Origin: Sphingomonadaceae bacterium
GTDB taxonomy: Bacteria > Pseudomonadota > Alphaproteobacteria > Sphingomonadales > Sphingomonadaceae
NCBI GenBank assembly: GCA_025056155.1
Contig: JANWWL010000006.1
Span: forward strand, 271,666-335,665
Length of the DNA: 64,000 nucleotides
Direction: 5' to 3'
Part shown: positions 1 through 8,291 of the stretch, piece by piece
Position numbering within the stretch: position 1 is the first letter of the stretch
Layout: each line of letters begins with the position of its first letter
Program-made: the position numbers and the translations under genes
The notes under the pieces: generated by a model
What the model saw: the letters and a program-made list of their open reading frames with translations, nothing else
Databases searched by the model: none
What the model was told of the DNA's origin: nothing

Positions 1-204
1 CACCACCGACTGGCCCTGCGGGCTCTTCATGAGCTCGCGGTAGCTGGGCAGGCGTTCGGCGGTGATCCAGACCGCCACCATCAGGACGAGGGCGCCGAGC
101 AGCAGGGCCGCTAGACCCAGGAGCGACAGATGCCCCAGCCAGCGGCGGCGGTCGCCCGATCGGCGAAGGCTGCGCTGCGGGCGCCGGGGAGGGCGCGGAT
201 CCAT
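1..204 (-). CDS. Penicillin-binding protein 1A-type transglycosylase/transpeptidase, N-terminal fragment
   Basis: Only the first 68 codons are in the window; the gene continues beyond base 1. The ATG is at 204. The fragment reads as a basic cytoplasmic tail rich in Arg and Pro (residues 1-23), one membrane segment (about 25-48, Leu/Ala/Val rich), then the juxtamembrane stretch [19 protein letters not shown]. This LPSY-E-L pattern just after the single transmembrane helix is typical of class A penicillin-binding proteins of the PBP1A family, which polymerise and cross-link peptidoglycan on the periplasmic face. The catalytic domains lie outside the window, so the assignment rests on this short N-terminus. 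It is divergent from argG with 116 nt between the starts. Confidence 0.65.
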   Translation of the reverse strand, partial: MDPRPPRRPQRSLRRSGDRRRWLGHLSLLGLAALLLGALVLMVAVWITAERLPSYRELMKSPQGQSVV

Positions 205-320
205 CGCGGACCCCGGCCCTTACGCCGGCGCGCCGGCGCGGCACAAGCGGCGGCCGTTGCCCGCGGGGTCCGGGCCCACTAGCCGGCGGGCGGCAAGACC
301 CTCAAGCCAGGGAGCGAGCG

Positions 321-1544
<1,224 letters not shown>

Positions 1545-1722
1545 CCGCCCGGCGTCGCTTCGTTGCCCGCAACCCCGGCATGTCGGGAAATCTTATATTT
1601 CGCGCCGCGCAGCACCGGTATGTCGATTGCCAACCTCTTGAATTCCCCGCCCCGAGCCAAGCGCGCGACGGTTGACATGAAACTTACCTCCCTTGGAGCA
1701 TCCGCCATTACGGGAGGGTCTC

Positions 1723-2403
1723 ATGCACCGGGTTCTCGTTCCCCTCGCGGCGCTGTCGCTAGCCCTGCCCGCCCAGGCCGCCGCCCTCTTCTTCGACGAC
1801 TTCGAGGCCGAGGGTGCGCCCAACACGCTCAACTACACGGGCTTCGCCGACTGGACGGTCGATGGCCAGGTGGATCTGGTCGGCATGCCCAACGGGTTCG
1901 GCATCACCTGCATGGGCAATTGCGTCGACCTCGACGGCTCGCCGGGCCCGGGCGGGATCACGTCCATCCCGATCGCCTTCGCAGCCGGCAGACCGGTGCG
2001 CATCCAGTTCGATCTTTCGGGCAGCCAGCGCAGCCCGGACGATGACGATTTCGAGATGCAAATCGCCTTTGCCGACCCGACCGACCTGGGGGTGATCTCG
2101 TTCTTCCTCCCGCCCGGCGGCGCGGGCTCCCTGCCGCCCATCGATAACGTGATCGGCATAGGGTACGGCAGCGCCGTTCCGGGGACGATGCCCTGGGGCA
2201 CCTGGCACCTGACCTTCCGCCCGCTCGAGCCGGGGTCGATCACGGTGCGGTTCGGAACGACGAGCAGCGACTTCTTCGGCCCGCTCCTCGACAATGTGCG
2301 GGTGTCGGTGATCCCCGAGCCCGCCACCTGGGCGATGCTGATCGCGGGTTTCGGCCTCGTCGGCACCGCACTCCGCCGGCGCAAGCCGCTCATCGCCGCT
2401 TGA
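1723..2403 (+). CDS. PEPxxWA-CTERM sorting-domain exported protein
   Basis: A 226-aa exported protein of unknown function. Residues 1-16 are a signal peptide (hydrophobic LVPLAALSLALPAQA core, cleavage after AQAA). The mature part is acidic and low in Lys, like the beta-sandwich domains often found in this class. The C-terminus carries the tripartite exosortase sorting signal: PEPATWAM, a hydrophobic helix LIAGFGLVGTAL, then a basic RRRK tail. PEPxxWA-type proteins are recognised by an exosortase, cut near PEP and usually tied to exopolysaccharide or envelope assembly. No exosortase gene is in the window, but an exopolysaccharide locus begins at the right edge. The ATG at 1723 was chosen because it has a GGGAGGG ribosome site 5 nt upstream and gives a clean signal peptide; an in-frame TTG lies at 1693. 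A TTGACA hexamer is at 1672-1677 but no good -10 follows. Confidence 0.85.
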   Translation: MHRVLVPLAALSLALPAQAAALFFDDFEAEGAPNTLNYTGFADWTVDGQVDLVGMPNGFGITCMGNCVDLDGSPGPGGITSIPIAFAAGRPVRIQFDLSGSQRSPDDDDFEMQIAFADPTDLGVISFFLPPGGAGSLPPIDNVIGIGYGSAVPGTMPWGTWHLTFRPLEPGSITVRFGTTSSDFFGPLLDNVRVSVIPEPATWAMLIAGFGLVGTALRRRKPLIAA

Positions 2404-2411
2404 GCCCTGGC

Positions 2412-2438
2412 GACCCGCCCGCGCGTGCCGGGCGGGTC
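2412..2438 (+). terminator. GC-rich hairpin after PEP-CTERM gene
   Basis: A perfect 10-bp inverted repeat (GACCCGCCCG at 2412-2421 and CGGGCGGGTC at 2429-2438) with a 7-nt loop starts 9 nt after the PEP-CTERM stop. There is no T-tract, so a factor-independent terminator is only suggested. It may instead stabilise the mRNA 3' end. Confidence 0.4.
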
Positions 2439-2487
2439 ACTCGGCCGGCCCGCGCACCGGCGGGCGGGTCACTCGGCCGGCCCGCGC
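2429..2487. repeat. Two perfect 27-nt direct repeats
   Basis: The 27-nt unit beginning CGGGCGGGTCACTCGG occurs at 2429-2455 and again, identically, at 2461-2487, a period of 32 nt. The first copy also supplies the right arm of the hairpin at 2412-2438. It lies between the PEP-CTERM gene and the start of the AI-2E-family gene. Confidence 0.8.
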
Positions 2488-2516
2488 GCCGCTTTCCTTC
2501 ACGCTGCGAGGCGGGC

Positions 2517-3569
2517 ATGAAGGCCGAGGTGCACGAGCTTCGGCCCGCCTTTCCCGCGACCGACCGCGCAGCACGGTCCACGCGGGCGTTCCGCGACGGC
2601 CTCCTGTTCATGGCCGCCGTGGGGGTCGGCCTCCTCGTGTGGCGGCTGGCCCAGCTCATCCTCATCCTGTTCGCCTGCGGGATCGTGGCCATGATGGTCG
2701 ACCGGCTGGCGGGGATCCTCCGCCGGCGGCTGGGCCTGCCCTTCTGGCTCGCCTTCACCCTGGCCGTCGTGCTGCCCGTGGGCTTCGTGGCCGCGGCCTT
2801 CGTCCTGTTCGGCACGGCCATGGCCGCCCAGTTCGAGATCCTCTGGCGCTCGCTGCCCGAGGCGCTGCGCACCGCGGAAAGCTTCCTCATGGGAAGCGAG
2901 GCGGGCCGGCGGGTGCTGGCCGAAGTGCCGACGCTCGTGCCCAGCGGCCAGCGCATCCTGGCCTTCGCCCAGGGCCTGCTGGCCGACGTGGGTTCGGTGG
3001 TGTCGATCGTGGCCGTGATCCTGGTGGGCGGCATCTACATCGCGGCCCAACCGGCACTCTACCGTCGGTCGATCCTCGCCCTGGTGCCGCCCGCCCGCCG
3101 TCTGGCGGTCTCGCGCACCTTCCGCCGCGTGGTGCAGGCGCTGCGCGCCTGGCTTAAGGCCCAGCTCGTGGGCATGGCGTTCGTGGGCGCGGCCACGGGC
3201 CTCGGACTGTCGCTCGTCGGCATTCCGGGGGCACCCGCCATCGGGCTGGTGGCGGGCCTGTGCGAGTTCGTGCCCTACCTCGGCACCTTCGTGGTGGCGA
3301 TTCCCTCGATCCTCATCGGCTTATCGATCGGGATCGACACGGGCCTTCTTACCATCGCCGTCATCGTGGGCGTGCAGCAGATCCAGGGCAACCTGGTCAG
3401 CCCCATGGCTCAGAGCCGGCTGGCCGACCTGCCGCCCGCGCTCACCATCTTCTCGCTGGTGGCCTTCGGCCTGCTCATGGGCCCGCTGGGCGTGATCCTG
3501 GCCGTGCCCTTGACGGTGGTGGGCGTGGCGCTGCTGCGCGAGCTGGCGCTCGCCCGGCGGGCGGGCTGA
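2517..3569 (+). CDS. AI-2E family (PerM/UPF0118) membrane transporter
   Basis: A 350-aa multi-pass inner-membrane protein. Two hydrophobic segments near residues 28-55 and 70-95 are followed by a soluble helical middle region and a C-terminal block of membrane helices. The C-terminal block contains the family-typical stretches PYLGTFVVAIPSILIGL and QQIQGNLVSP, then GPLGVILAVPLTVV. Members of PF01594 have been implicated in autoinducer-2 export and Na+/H+ exchange; the substrate cannot be told here. The frame is open further upstream through the repeat region, but the ATG at 2517 begins the conserved part. The last 160 nt lie antisense to the 3' end of the S46 peptidase gene. Confidence 0.88.
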   Translation: MKAEVHELRPAFPATDRAARSTRAFRDGLLFMAAVGVGLLVWRLAQLILILFACGIVAMMVDRLAGILRRRLGLPFWLAFTLAVVLPVGFVAAAFVLFGTAMAAQFEILWRSLPEALRTAESFLMGSEAGRRVLAEVPTLVPSGQRILAFAQGLLADVGSVVSIVAVILVGGIYIAAQPALYRRSILALVPPARRLAVSRTFRRVVQALRAWLKAQLVGMAFVGAATGLGLSLVGIPGAPAIGLVAGLCEFVPYLGTFVVAIPSILIGLSIGIDTGLLTIAVIVGVQQIQGNLVSPMAQSRLADLPPALTIFSLVAFGLLMGPLGVILAVPLTVVGVALLRELALARRAG

Positions 3570-5704
3570 GCGAGCCCCAGTTCCTCCAACAGCTCGCGCG
3601 CCCCCTCCACCTTCTCGAGCACGAAGCGCAGGTAGCGGGCGTCGACCGCGATGGTCCGCGTGAGGGCCTCGTCGAACCACCAGTCCGACAGCATGCCCTC
3701 GATCGTGCCGTCGAAGGCCAGGCCCACCAGCTCGCCGTGCGCATCGAGCACGGCCGAGCCGGAGTTGCCGTTCGTGATGTCGGTTGAAGACAGGAAGTTG
3801 ACCGGCAGCGTCCCCAAGGTCGGCGAGGCGCAGCAGGCCCAGTCGCCGGCCCGCAGTGCCGTCAAGAGGGCCGGAGGGCTCGCGAAGGGTTCCGCGCCAC
3901 GGTCCTTGGCCAGGATCTCGGGCCCGGTGGTGAACGCGGCCCAAGCGCCGTCCTGCCGCTCGGGTCGGCCTGCCACGTGCCCGAAGGTGAAGCGCAGCGA
4001 GCCGTTGGCATCGGGATAGAGCCTTCGGCCTTCCGCGGCCGCGTGCGCCATCACCGCCTCCATGCGGGCCGTGCGCGCGGCATCGATCCGGCCGTCCAAC
4101 TCCTTGCGCCGGGCTTCGAGCGCCAGATCCTGCGCATGGGCCGCGACCGCCAGCTGGATGAAGGGGTCGTCGGAGGCCATGAAGTCCGCCACCGGCCGGT
4201 CGAGCCACGCCAGCCGCTCGGCGCGGTCGGCCAGGCGGGTCTCGGCATAAAGCCGATCGAGGCCGATCTCGGCGATCTTGGCTTCGAGCGCGGTGTTCCG
4301 CTGCGCCTCGGGCAGGGTCGCGACTTCGGCCAGCGCCTGTTCGAGGATCGCCCGGTCGATTCGGGGCACGTAGCGCCGGTCGACGAGGCTTAGCCGGTCG
4401 ACGATCGCCTGTCGGTCGCGGTCCTGGAAGCCGGGCTCGCGGTCGGCGTCGGGCCGCAGGCGCTCGTTGGCCCAGCGATACAGCGTGCGCGCGGCCTGGA
4501 GGAGCTGCGCGCGCTGGAGCACCTGGTGGACGAGGCGCGCCTCCTCAGCGGCGAGCGCCTGGGGGGTGAGGGCATCGAAGTTCGCCAGGGCCATCGCGTG
4601 CGGGCGACGATGGCGGGACCCGGCCGCCCATTCCTTTAGCCGCGCTTCGGCCTGCCGCTTGCGCGCGACCAGGTCCAGTCGGTGCGCCATCTCGAGCTGG
4701 CCCGCGATCTTCTTGGCGATGTTGTCCGCTCCGGCCTTGATGGCGGCATAGGCGATGCGCTCGGCCTCGGTGCGCGCCTCCCGATCGATCAGGGCCGAGA
4801 AGTCGGCCAGCATTCGCTGCTGGCGGGGCAGGATCCGCCCGAACCAGCCCTCGGCCTCGGCCGCGGTGCGCAAGCGCTCGGTGAGACCCGGAAACCCCGC
4901 GACGACCACGAAGTCCCCCTCCTTAAGGTCGCCGCGCGCGACCTTGAGGAAGGCCCGCGGCCGGTAGGGCACGTTCGTGGCCGCGAAGGGGGCGGGCCGG
5001 CCGTCGGGCCCGACGTAGGCACGATAGAAGGCGAAGTCGCCCGTGTGCCGGGGCCACTGCCAGTTGTCGACATCGCCCCCGAAGTTGCCGATACCGTCGG
5101 CGGGCGCATAGACCAGGCGCACGTCCAGGATTTCGAGCATGCGCTGCCGCCAGTATTGGCGCCCGCCGAAATAGGGACGCACCTCGCAGCGAACGCCGGG
5201 CGAGGTCTCGCAAGCGGCCACCAGCGCCTTGCGATTGGCCTCCAGCCGCTGGATGCGCTCGGCACCTACCAGCCGTGGGGTGATCCCGGCCGTCATGCCG
5301 GCCGTCACGTCCTCCAGCGCCTCGAGCACGAAGACTCGCGTGCCTGGGGCGGCGGGCAGCTCCTCTGCCCGAGTGCGGGCCAGGAACCCGTCGCGGAGCA
5401 GGTTGCGCGCTGGGGTCGCGTTGAACTGGAGGGAGCCCAGCACGCAGTGGTGGTTCGTGGCGACGAGCCCCTCCGGCGACACGAAGCTGCCCGAGCAGCC
5501 ACCGAGCGACACGACGGCGCTCAAGGGGGCTGACGCGAGGTCGGCCAGCCGTTCGGGCGGCAGGCGCAGGCCCGCCCGACGGAGTTCGGCGGCAAGCTGC
5601 GGGGCCTGGCTCGGCAACCACATCCCCTCGGCCGCCCGGGCCGGGCCCGCCAGAACGAAGGCCAGAGCCACGAGAGGCGGAGCCAGCAAGCGCACGGCGG
5701 GCAT
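3410..5704 (-). CDS. S46 family dipeptidyl-peptidase (DPP7/DPP11-like)
   Basis: A secreted serine exopeptidase that removes dipeptides from peptide N-termini in the periplasm. Residues 1-24 are a signal peptide ending ARA|AEG. The chymotrypsin-like triad is visible: His in ATNHHC (85/86), Asp in GGDVDNWQWPRH, and Ser648 in NGNSGSAV. The residue after the following FD is Gly666. In the characterised enzymes this position is Gly in DPP7 (hydrophobic P1) and Arg in DPP11 (acidic P1), so DPP7-like specificity is inferred. The encoded length of 764 aa exceeds the usual 700-720. The excess is a low-complexity Ser/Arg/Ala/Pro tail of about 53 residues encoded antisense to the AI-2E gene. The ATG is only 6 nt from the divergent helicase start. 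Confidence 0.93.
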   Translation of the reverse strand: MPAVRLLAPPLVALAFVLAGPARAAEGMWLPSQAPQLAAELRRAGLRLPPERLADLASAPLSAVVSLGGCSGSFVSPEGLVATNHHCVLGSLQFNATPARNLLRDGFLARTRAEELPAAPGTRVFVLEALEDVTAGMTAGITPRLVGAERIQRLEANRKALVAACETSPGVRCEVRPYFGGRQYWRQRMLEILDVRLVYAPADGIGNFGGDVDNWQWPRHTGDFAFYRAYVGPDGRPAPFAATNVPYRPRAFLKVARGDLKEGDFVVVAGFPGLTERLRTAAEAEGWFGRILPRQQRMLADFSALIDREARTEAERIAYAAIKAGADNIAKKIAGQLEMAHRLDLVARKRQAEARLKEWAAGSRHRRPHAMALANFDALTPQALAAEEARLVHQVLQRAQLLQAARTLYRWANERLRPDADREPGFQDRDRQAIVDRLSLVDRRYVPRIDRAILEQALAEVATLPEAQRNTALEAKIAEIGLDRLYAETRLADRAERLAWLDRPVADFMASDDPFIQLAVAAHAQDLALEARRKELDGRIDAARTARMEAVMAHAAAEGRRLYPDANGSLRFTFGHVAGRPERQDGAWAAFTTGPEILAKDRGAEPFASPPALLTALRAGDWACCASPTLGTLPVNFLSSTDITNGNSGSAVLDAHGELVGLAFDGTIEGMLSDWWFDEALTRTIAVDARYLRFVLEKVEGARELLEELGLAQPARRASASSRSSATPTTVKGTARITPSGPMSRPKATSEKMVSAGGRSASRL

Positions 5705-5710
5705 GTCGAG

Positions 5711-8167
5711 ATGACCGTGAACGGACGCATGGCTCCTAGGGCGGGCCGCGGGCAACGACAACCGGCCGACGATCCTGGGCTGCCGCCCGCCCTGGCCGCC
5801 TGGTTCGCGCGGCGCGGCTGGCGACTGCGCCGCCACCAGCGGGAGATGCTGGCTGCCGCCCGCGAGGGCGCGCACGTGCTGCTCGTGGCCCCAACCGGCG
5901 CCGGCAAGACCCTGGCCGGCTTCCTGCCCGTTCTCGCCGAGGCCGCACGCGGAGAACCCCGGCCGGGGCTCAAGGCGATCCACGTCTCGCCGCTCAAGGC
6001 CCTGGCCCACGACATCGCACGGAACCTGCTCACCCCCGTCACCGAGGCGGGGCTGCCGCTTCGCGTCGAGACGCGCACGGGCGACACGCCGCAGGCCGCA
6101 CGCCAGCGCCAGCGGGCCGACCCGCCCGACATCCTGGTCACCACGCCCGAAAGCCTGTCGCTGTTGCTCACCTGGCCGGACACGGGCCACCTGGTGGCGG
6201 GGCTCGAGACGGTCGTGGTGGACGAAATCCACGAGCTCGCCCCCACCAAGCGCGGGGACCTGGTGGCCCTGGCGCTCGCCCGGCTCCAGGCGCTGGCCCC
6301 CAAGCTGCGGCGCGTAGGCCTGTCGGCCACGGTGGCCGAGCCCTTGGCCCTCGCCCGCTGGCTGGCCCCAGTGGGCGGGGATGCCCGAATTCTCGAAGGG
6401 GAGGAGGGGCCCGCCCCCATCATCCACATCCTGGTGCCGGGTGGGCGCATCCCCTGGAGCGGGCACAACGGCCGGCACGCGGCCGCCGAAGTGATGCGCC
6501 TCATCGAAGCCCATCGGCAGACCGTCGTGTTCGTGAACACGCGCGCCGTGGCCGAGCTCGTGTTCCGCGACCTGTGGGCCGTCAACGACCGGGCGCTGCC
6601 TATCGGCATCCACCACGGCAGCCTTTCCCGGGAAGCCCGCACCCGCTGCGAGGCCGCCTTGGCCCAGGGGCGGCTGCGCGCGGTGGTGGCCACCTCCAGC
6701 CTGGACCTCGGCATCGACTGGGGGGACGTGGACCTGGTGGTGCAGATGGGGGCGCCCAAGGGGGCGGCGCGCCTCATCCAGCGCACGGGCCGGGCCAACC
6801 ACCGGCTGGAAGAACCCTCCAGGGCCATCATCGTGCCCGGCAACCGGTTCGAGTATCTCGAAGCGCTGGCGGCGGTCGAGGCGGTCGCGGACCGCGACCT
6901 CGAACCCTTGCGGCTGCGCCCGGGTGGGCTGGATGTGCTGGCCCAGCACGTCACGGGGCTCACGGCGGCGGGGCCGGTCGCCCCGGATGCGCTGTTCGCC
7001 GAAGTGCGCACCGCAAGCCCTTACGCTGGCCTCGACCGGCGGGATTTCGACCGCGTGATCGACCTGGTCGCCACGGGCGGCTATGCGCTCAGGGCCTACG
7101 AGCGCTTCCGCCGCATCGTGCCCACGCGCGACGGGCGTCTGCGCCTCGCCCACCCTCGGCTCGCCGCACGCCATCGGGCGAACGCCGGCGTCATCGTCGA
7201 GGCGCCCGCCGTCGAGGTGCGCCTGGGCCGCGGCCGGAAGCTCGGCACGGTCGAGGAATGGTTCGCAAGCCAGCTGCGGCCCGGCGACAGCTTCGCCTTC
7301 GCCGGCATCAACCTGGAAGTGACGGGCATGGACGAGCGCGCGCTCTTCACCCGCCTGTCGCGCAAGCCCCCGGCGATCCCGACCTACGTGGGTGGGCGGA
7401 TGCCGCTGGCCACCAACCTGGCGGAGCGGGTGCGCAGCATGCTGGCCGATCCCGCCACCTGGACCCGGATGCCCCCCGACGTGCAGGAGTGGCTGGAGTT
7501 GCAACGGCACCGCTCGGTGCTGCCGTCACCCGACCGGCTGCTGGTCGAGACCTTCCCCCGGGCGGGGCTTCACTATCTGGTGCTCTACGGGTTCGAAGGG
7601 CGCAACGCCCACCAGGCGCTGGGCATGCTGCTCACGCAGAGAATGGAGCGGGCGGGGCGGAAGCCCCTGGGCTTCGTCGCGTCCGACTATGCGCTGGCCG
7701 TCTGGAGCCTTTGCGCCGTGGAGCGACCGGCCGACCTCTTCGCCGGCGACATCGTGGGCGAGGAGCTTAAGTCCTGGATCGAAGCGACGCCGTTCTTGCG
7801 CCGCGCGTTTCGCGACGTGGCCGTCATCTCCGGGCTCGTGCCCCGGGGGGAGCCCGGCCGGCCCAAGGCCGCACGGGCCCTCGTCGTCTCGACCGATCTC
7901 GTCTTCGAGGTGCTGAGGCGGCACGAACCCGGGCACCTGCTGCTCGAGGAGGCCTGGACGGAAGCGCGGCGCCGGTTGACGGATGTCGAGCGGTTGGCCG
8001 CGCTCCTCGAACGGGCGCGGGCGCGGCTGTTGTTCGTGCCGCTCACCCGCCCCAGCCCCCTTTCCCTCCCCGTGCTGCTCGAGGCGGGCCGCGAGCAAGT
8101 GCCGGGAGTCGACGAGGACGAGCTGCTGGCCGCCGTAGGCGAGCCGCCACGCCCGGTGCCGGCATAG
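5711..8167 (+). CDS. Ligase-associated type DEXH-box (Lhr-like) helicase
   Basis: An 818-aa superfamily 2 DNA helicase of the Lhr/ligase-associated group, implied in DNA repair. Motifs in order: Walker A APTGAGKT (60-67), PLKALAHD, TTPESL, DEIH (171-174), GLSATV (SAT at 205-207), then QRTGRANHR in the second RecA domain. A winged-helix and Lhr-core region fills the C-terminal half. Homologues usually sit beside an ATP-dependent DNA ligase, an MBL-fold exonuclease and the phosphoesterase PdeM; none of these is in the window. The ATG at 5711 would leave 6 nt to the divergent peptidase start. The ATG at 5729 is an equally plausible start and still precedes all conserved sequence. Confidence 0.9.
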   Translation: MTVNGRMAPRAGRGQRQPADDPGLPPALAAWFARRGWRLRRHQREMLAAAREGAHVLLVAPTGAGKTLAGFLPVLAEAARGEPRPGLKAIHVSPLKALAHDIARNLLTPVTEAGLPLRVETRTGDTPQAARQRQRADPPDILVTTPESLSLLLTWPDTGHLVAGLETVVVDEIHELAPTKRGDLVALALARLQALAPKLRRVGLSATVAEPLALARWLAPVGGDARILEGEEGPAPIIHILVPGGRIPWSGHNGRHAAAEVMRLIEAHRQTVVFVNTRAVAELVFRDLWAVNDRALPIGIHHGSLSREARTRCEAALAQGRLRAVVATSSLDLGIDWGDVDLVVQMGAPKGAARLIQRTGRANHRLEEPSRAIIVPGNRFEYLEALAAVEAVADRDLEPLRLRPGGLDVLAQHVTGLTAAGPVAPDALFAEVRTASPYAGLDRRDFDRVIDLVATGGYALRAYERFRRIVPTRDGRLRLAHPRLAARHRANAGVIVEAPAVEVRLGRGRKLGTVEEWFASQLRPGDSFAFAGINLEVTGMDERALFTRLSRKPPAIPTYVGGRMPLATNLAERVRSMLADPATWTRMPPDVQEWLELQRHRSVLPSPDRLLVETFPRAGLHYLVLYGFEGRNAHQALGMLLTQRMERAGRKPLGFVASDYALAVWSLCAVERPADLFAGDIVGEELKSWIEATPFLRRAFRDVAVISGLVPRGEPGRPKAARALVVSTDLVFEVLRRHEPGHLLLEEAWTEARRRLTDVERLAALLERARARLLFVPLTRPSPLSLPVLLEAGREQVPGVDEDELLAAVGEPPRPVPA

Positions 8168-8169
8168 GC

Positions 8170-8209
8170 CTGTCATCGCGCCGTCACAAAACCGCAACTC
8201 CGCCTTCAC
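8170..8209 (+). promoter_or_regulatory. Putative PhoB operator: four 11-bp-spaced half-sites
   Basis: Directly after the helicase stop are four 7-bp direct repeats starting at 8170, 8181, 8192 and 8203, that is exactly 11 bp apart: CTGTCAT, CCGTCAC, CCGCAAC and CCTTCAC. The first pair with its 4-nt spacer is an 18-bp match to the Pho box (CTGTCAT, 4 nt, CTGTCAY), with 7/7 and 6/7 half-site identity. The last two are weaker. The array ends about 80 nt before the lipoprotein ATG. A GCTAGG at 8218-8223 is a possible -10 element at the spacing expected when PhoB replaces the -35. The site calls are from the sequence; phosphate control of the downstream genes is inferred. Confidence 0.7.
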
Positions 8210-8291
8210 GCCCGCCGGCTAGGGCTGCGCTGTCCGCTGGGGGGCATCCCGTCGGGCAGCCGATTCCGCCATCCGGGACAGAGGGGATCCC

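Noticed and set aside
2400..2516. N-terminal extension of the AI-2E protein through the tandem repeat
   Set aside because: The extension merely translates the 27-nt repeats and hairpin and would precede a normal N-terminus; the ATG at 2517 suffices.
5705..7510. Long upstream extension of the S46 peptidase frame
   Set aside because: The part before the ATG at 5704 is antisense to the helicase and would bury the signal peptide 600 residues inside the protein.
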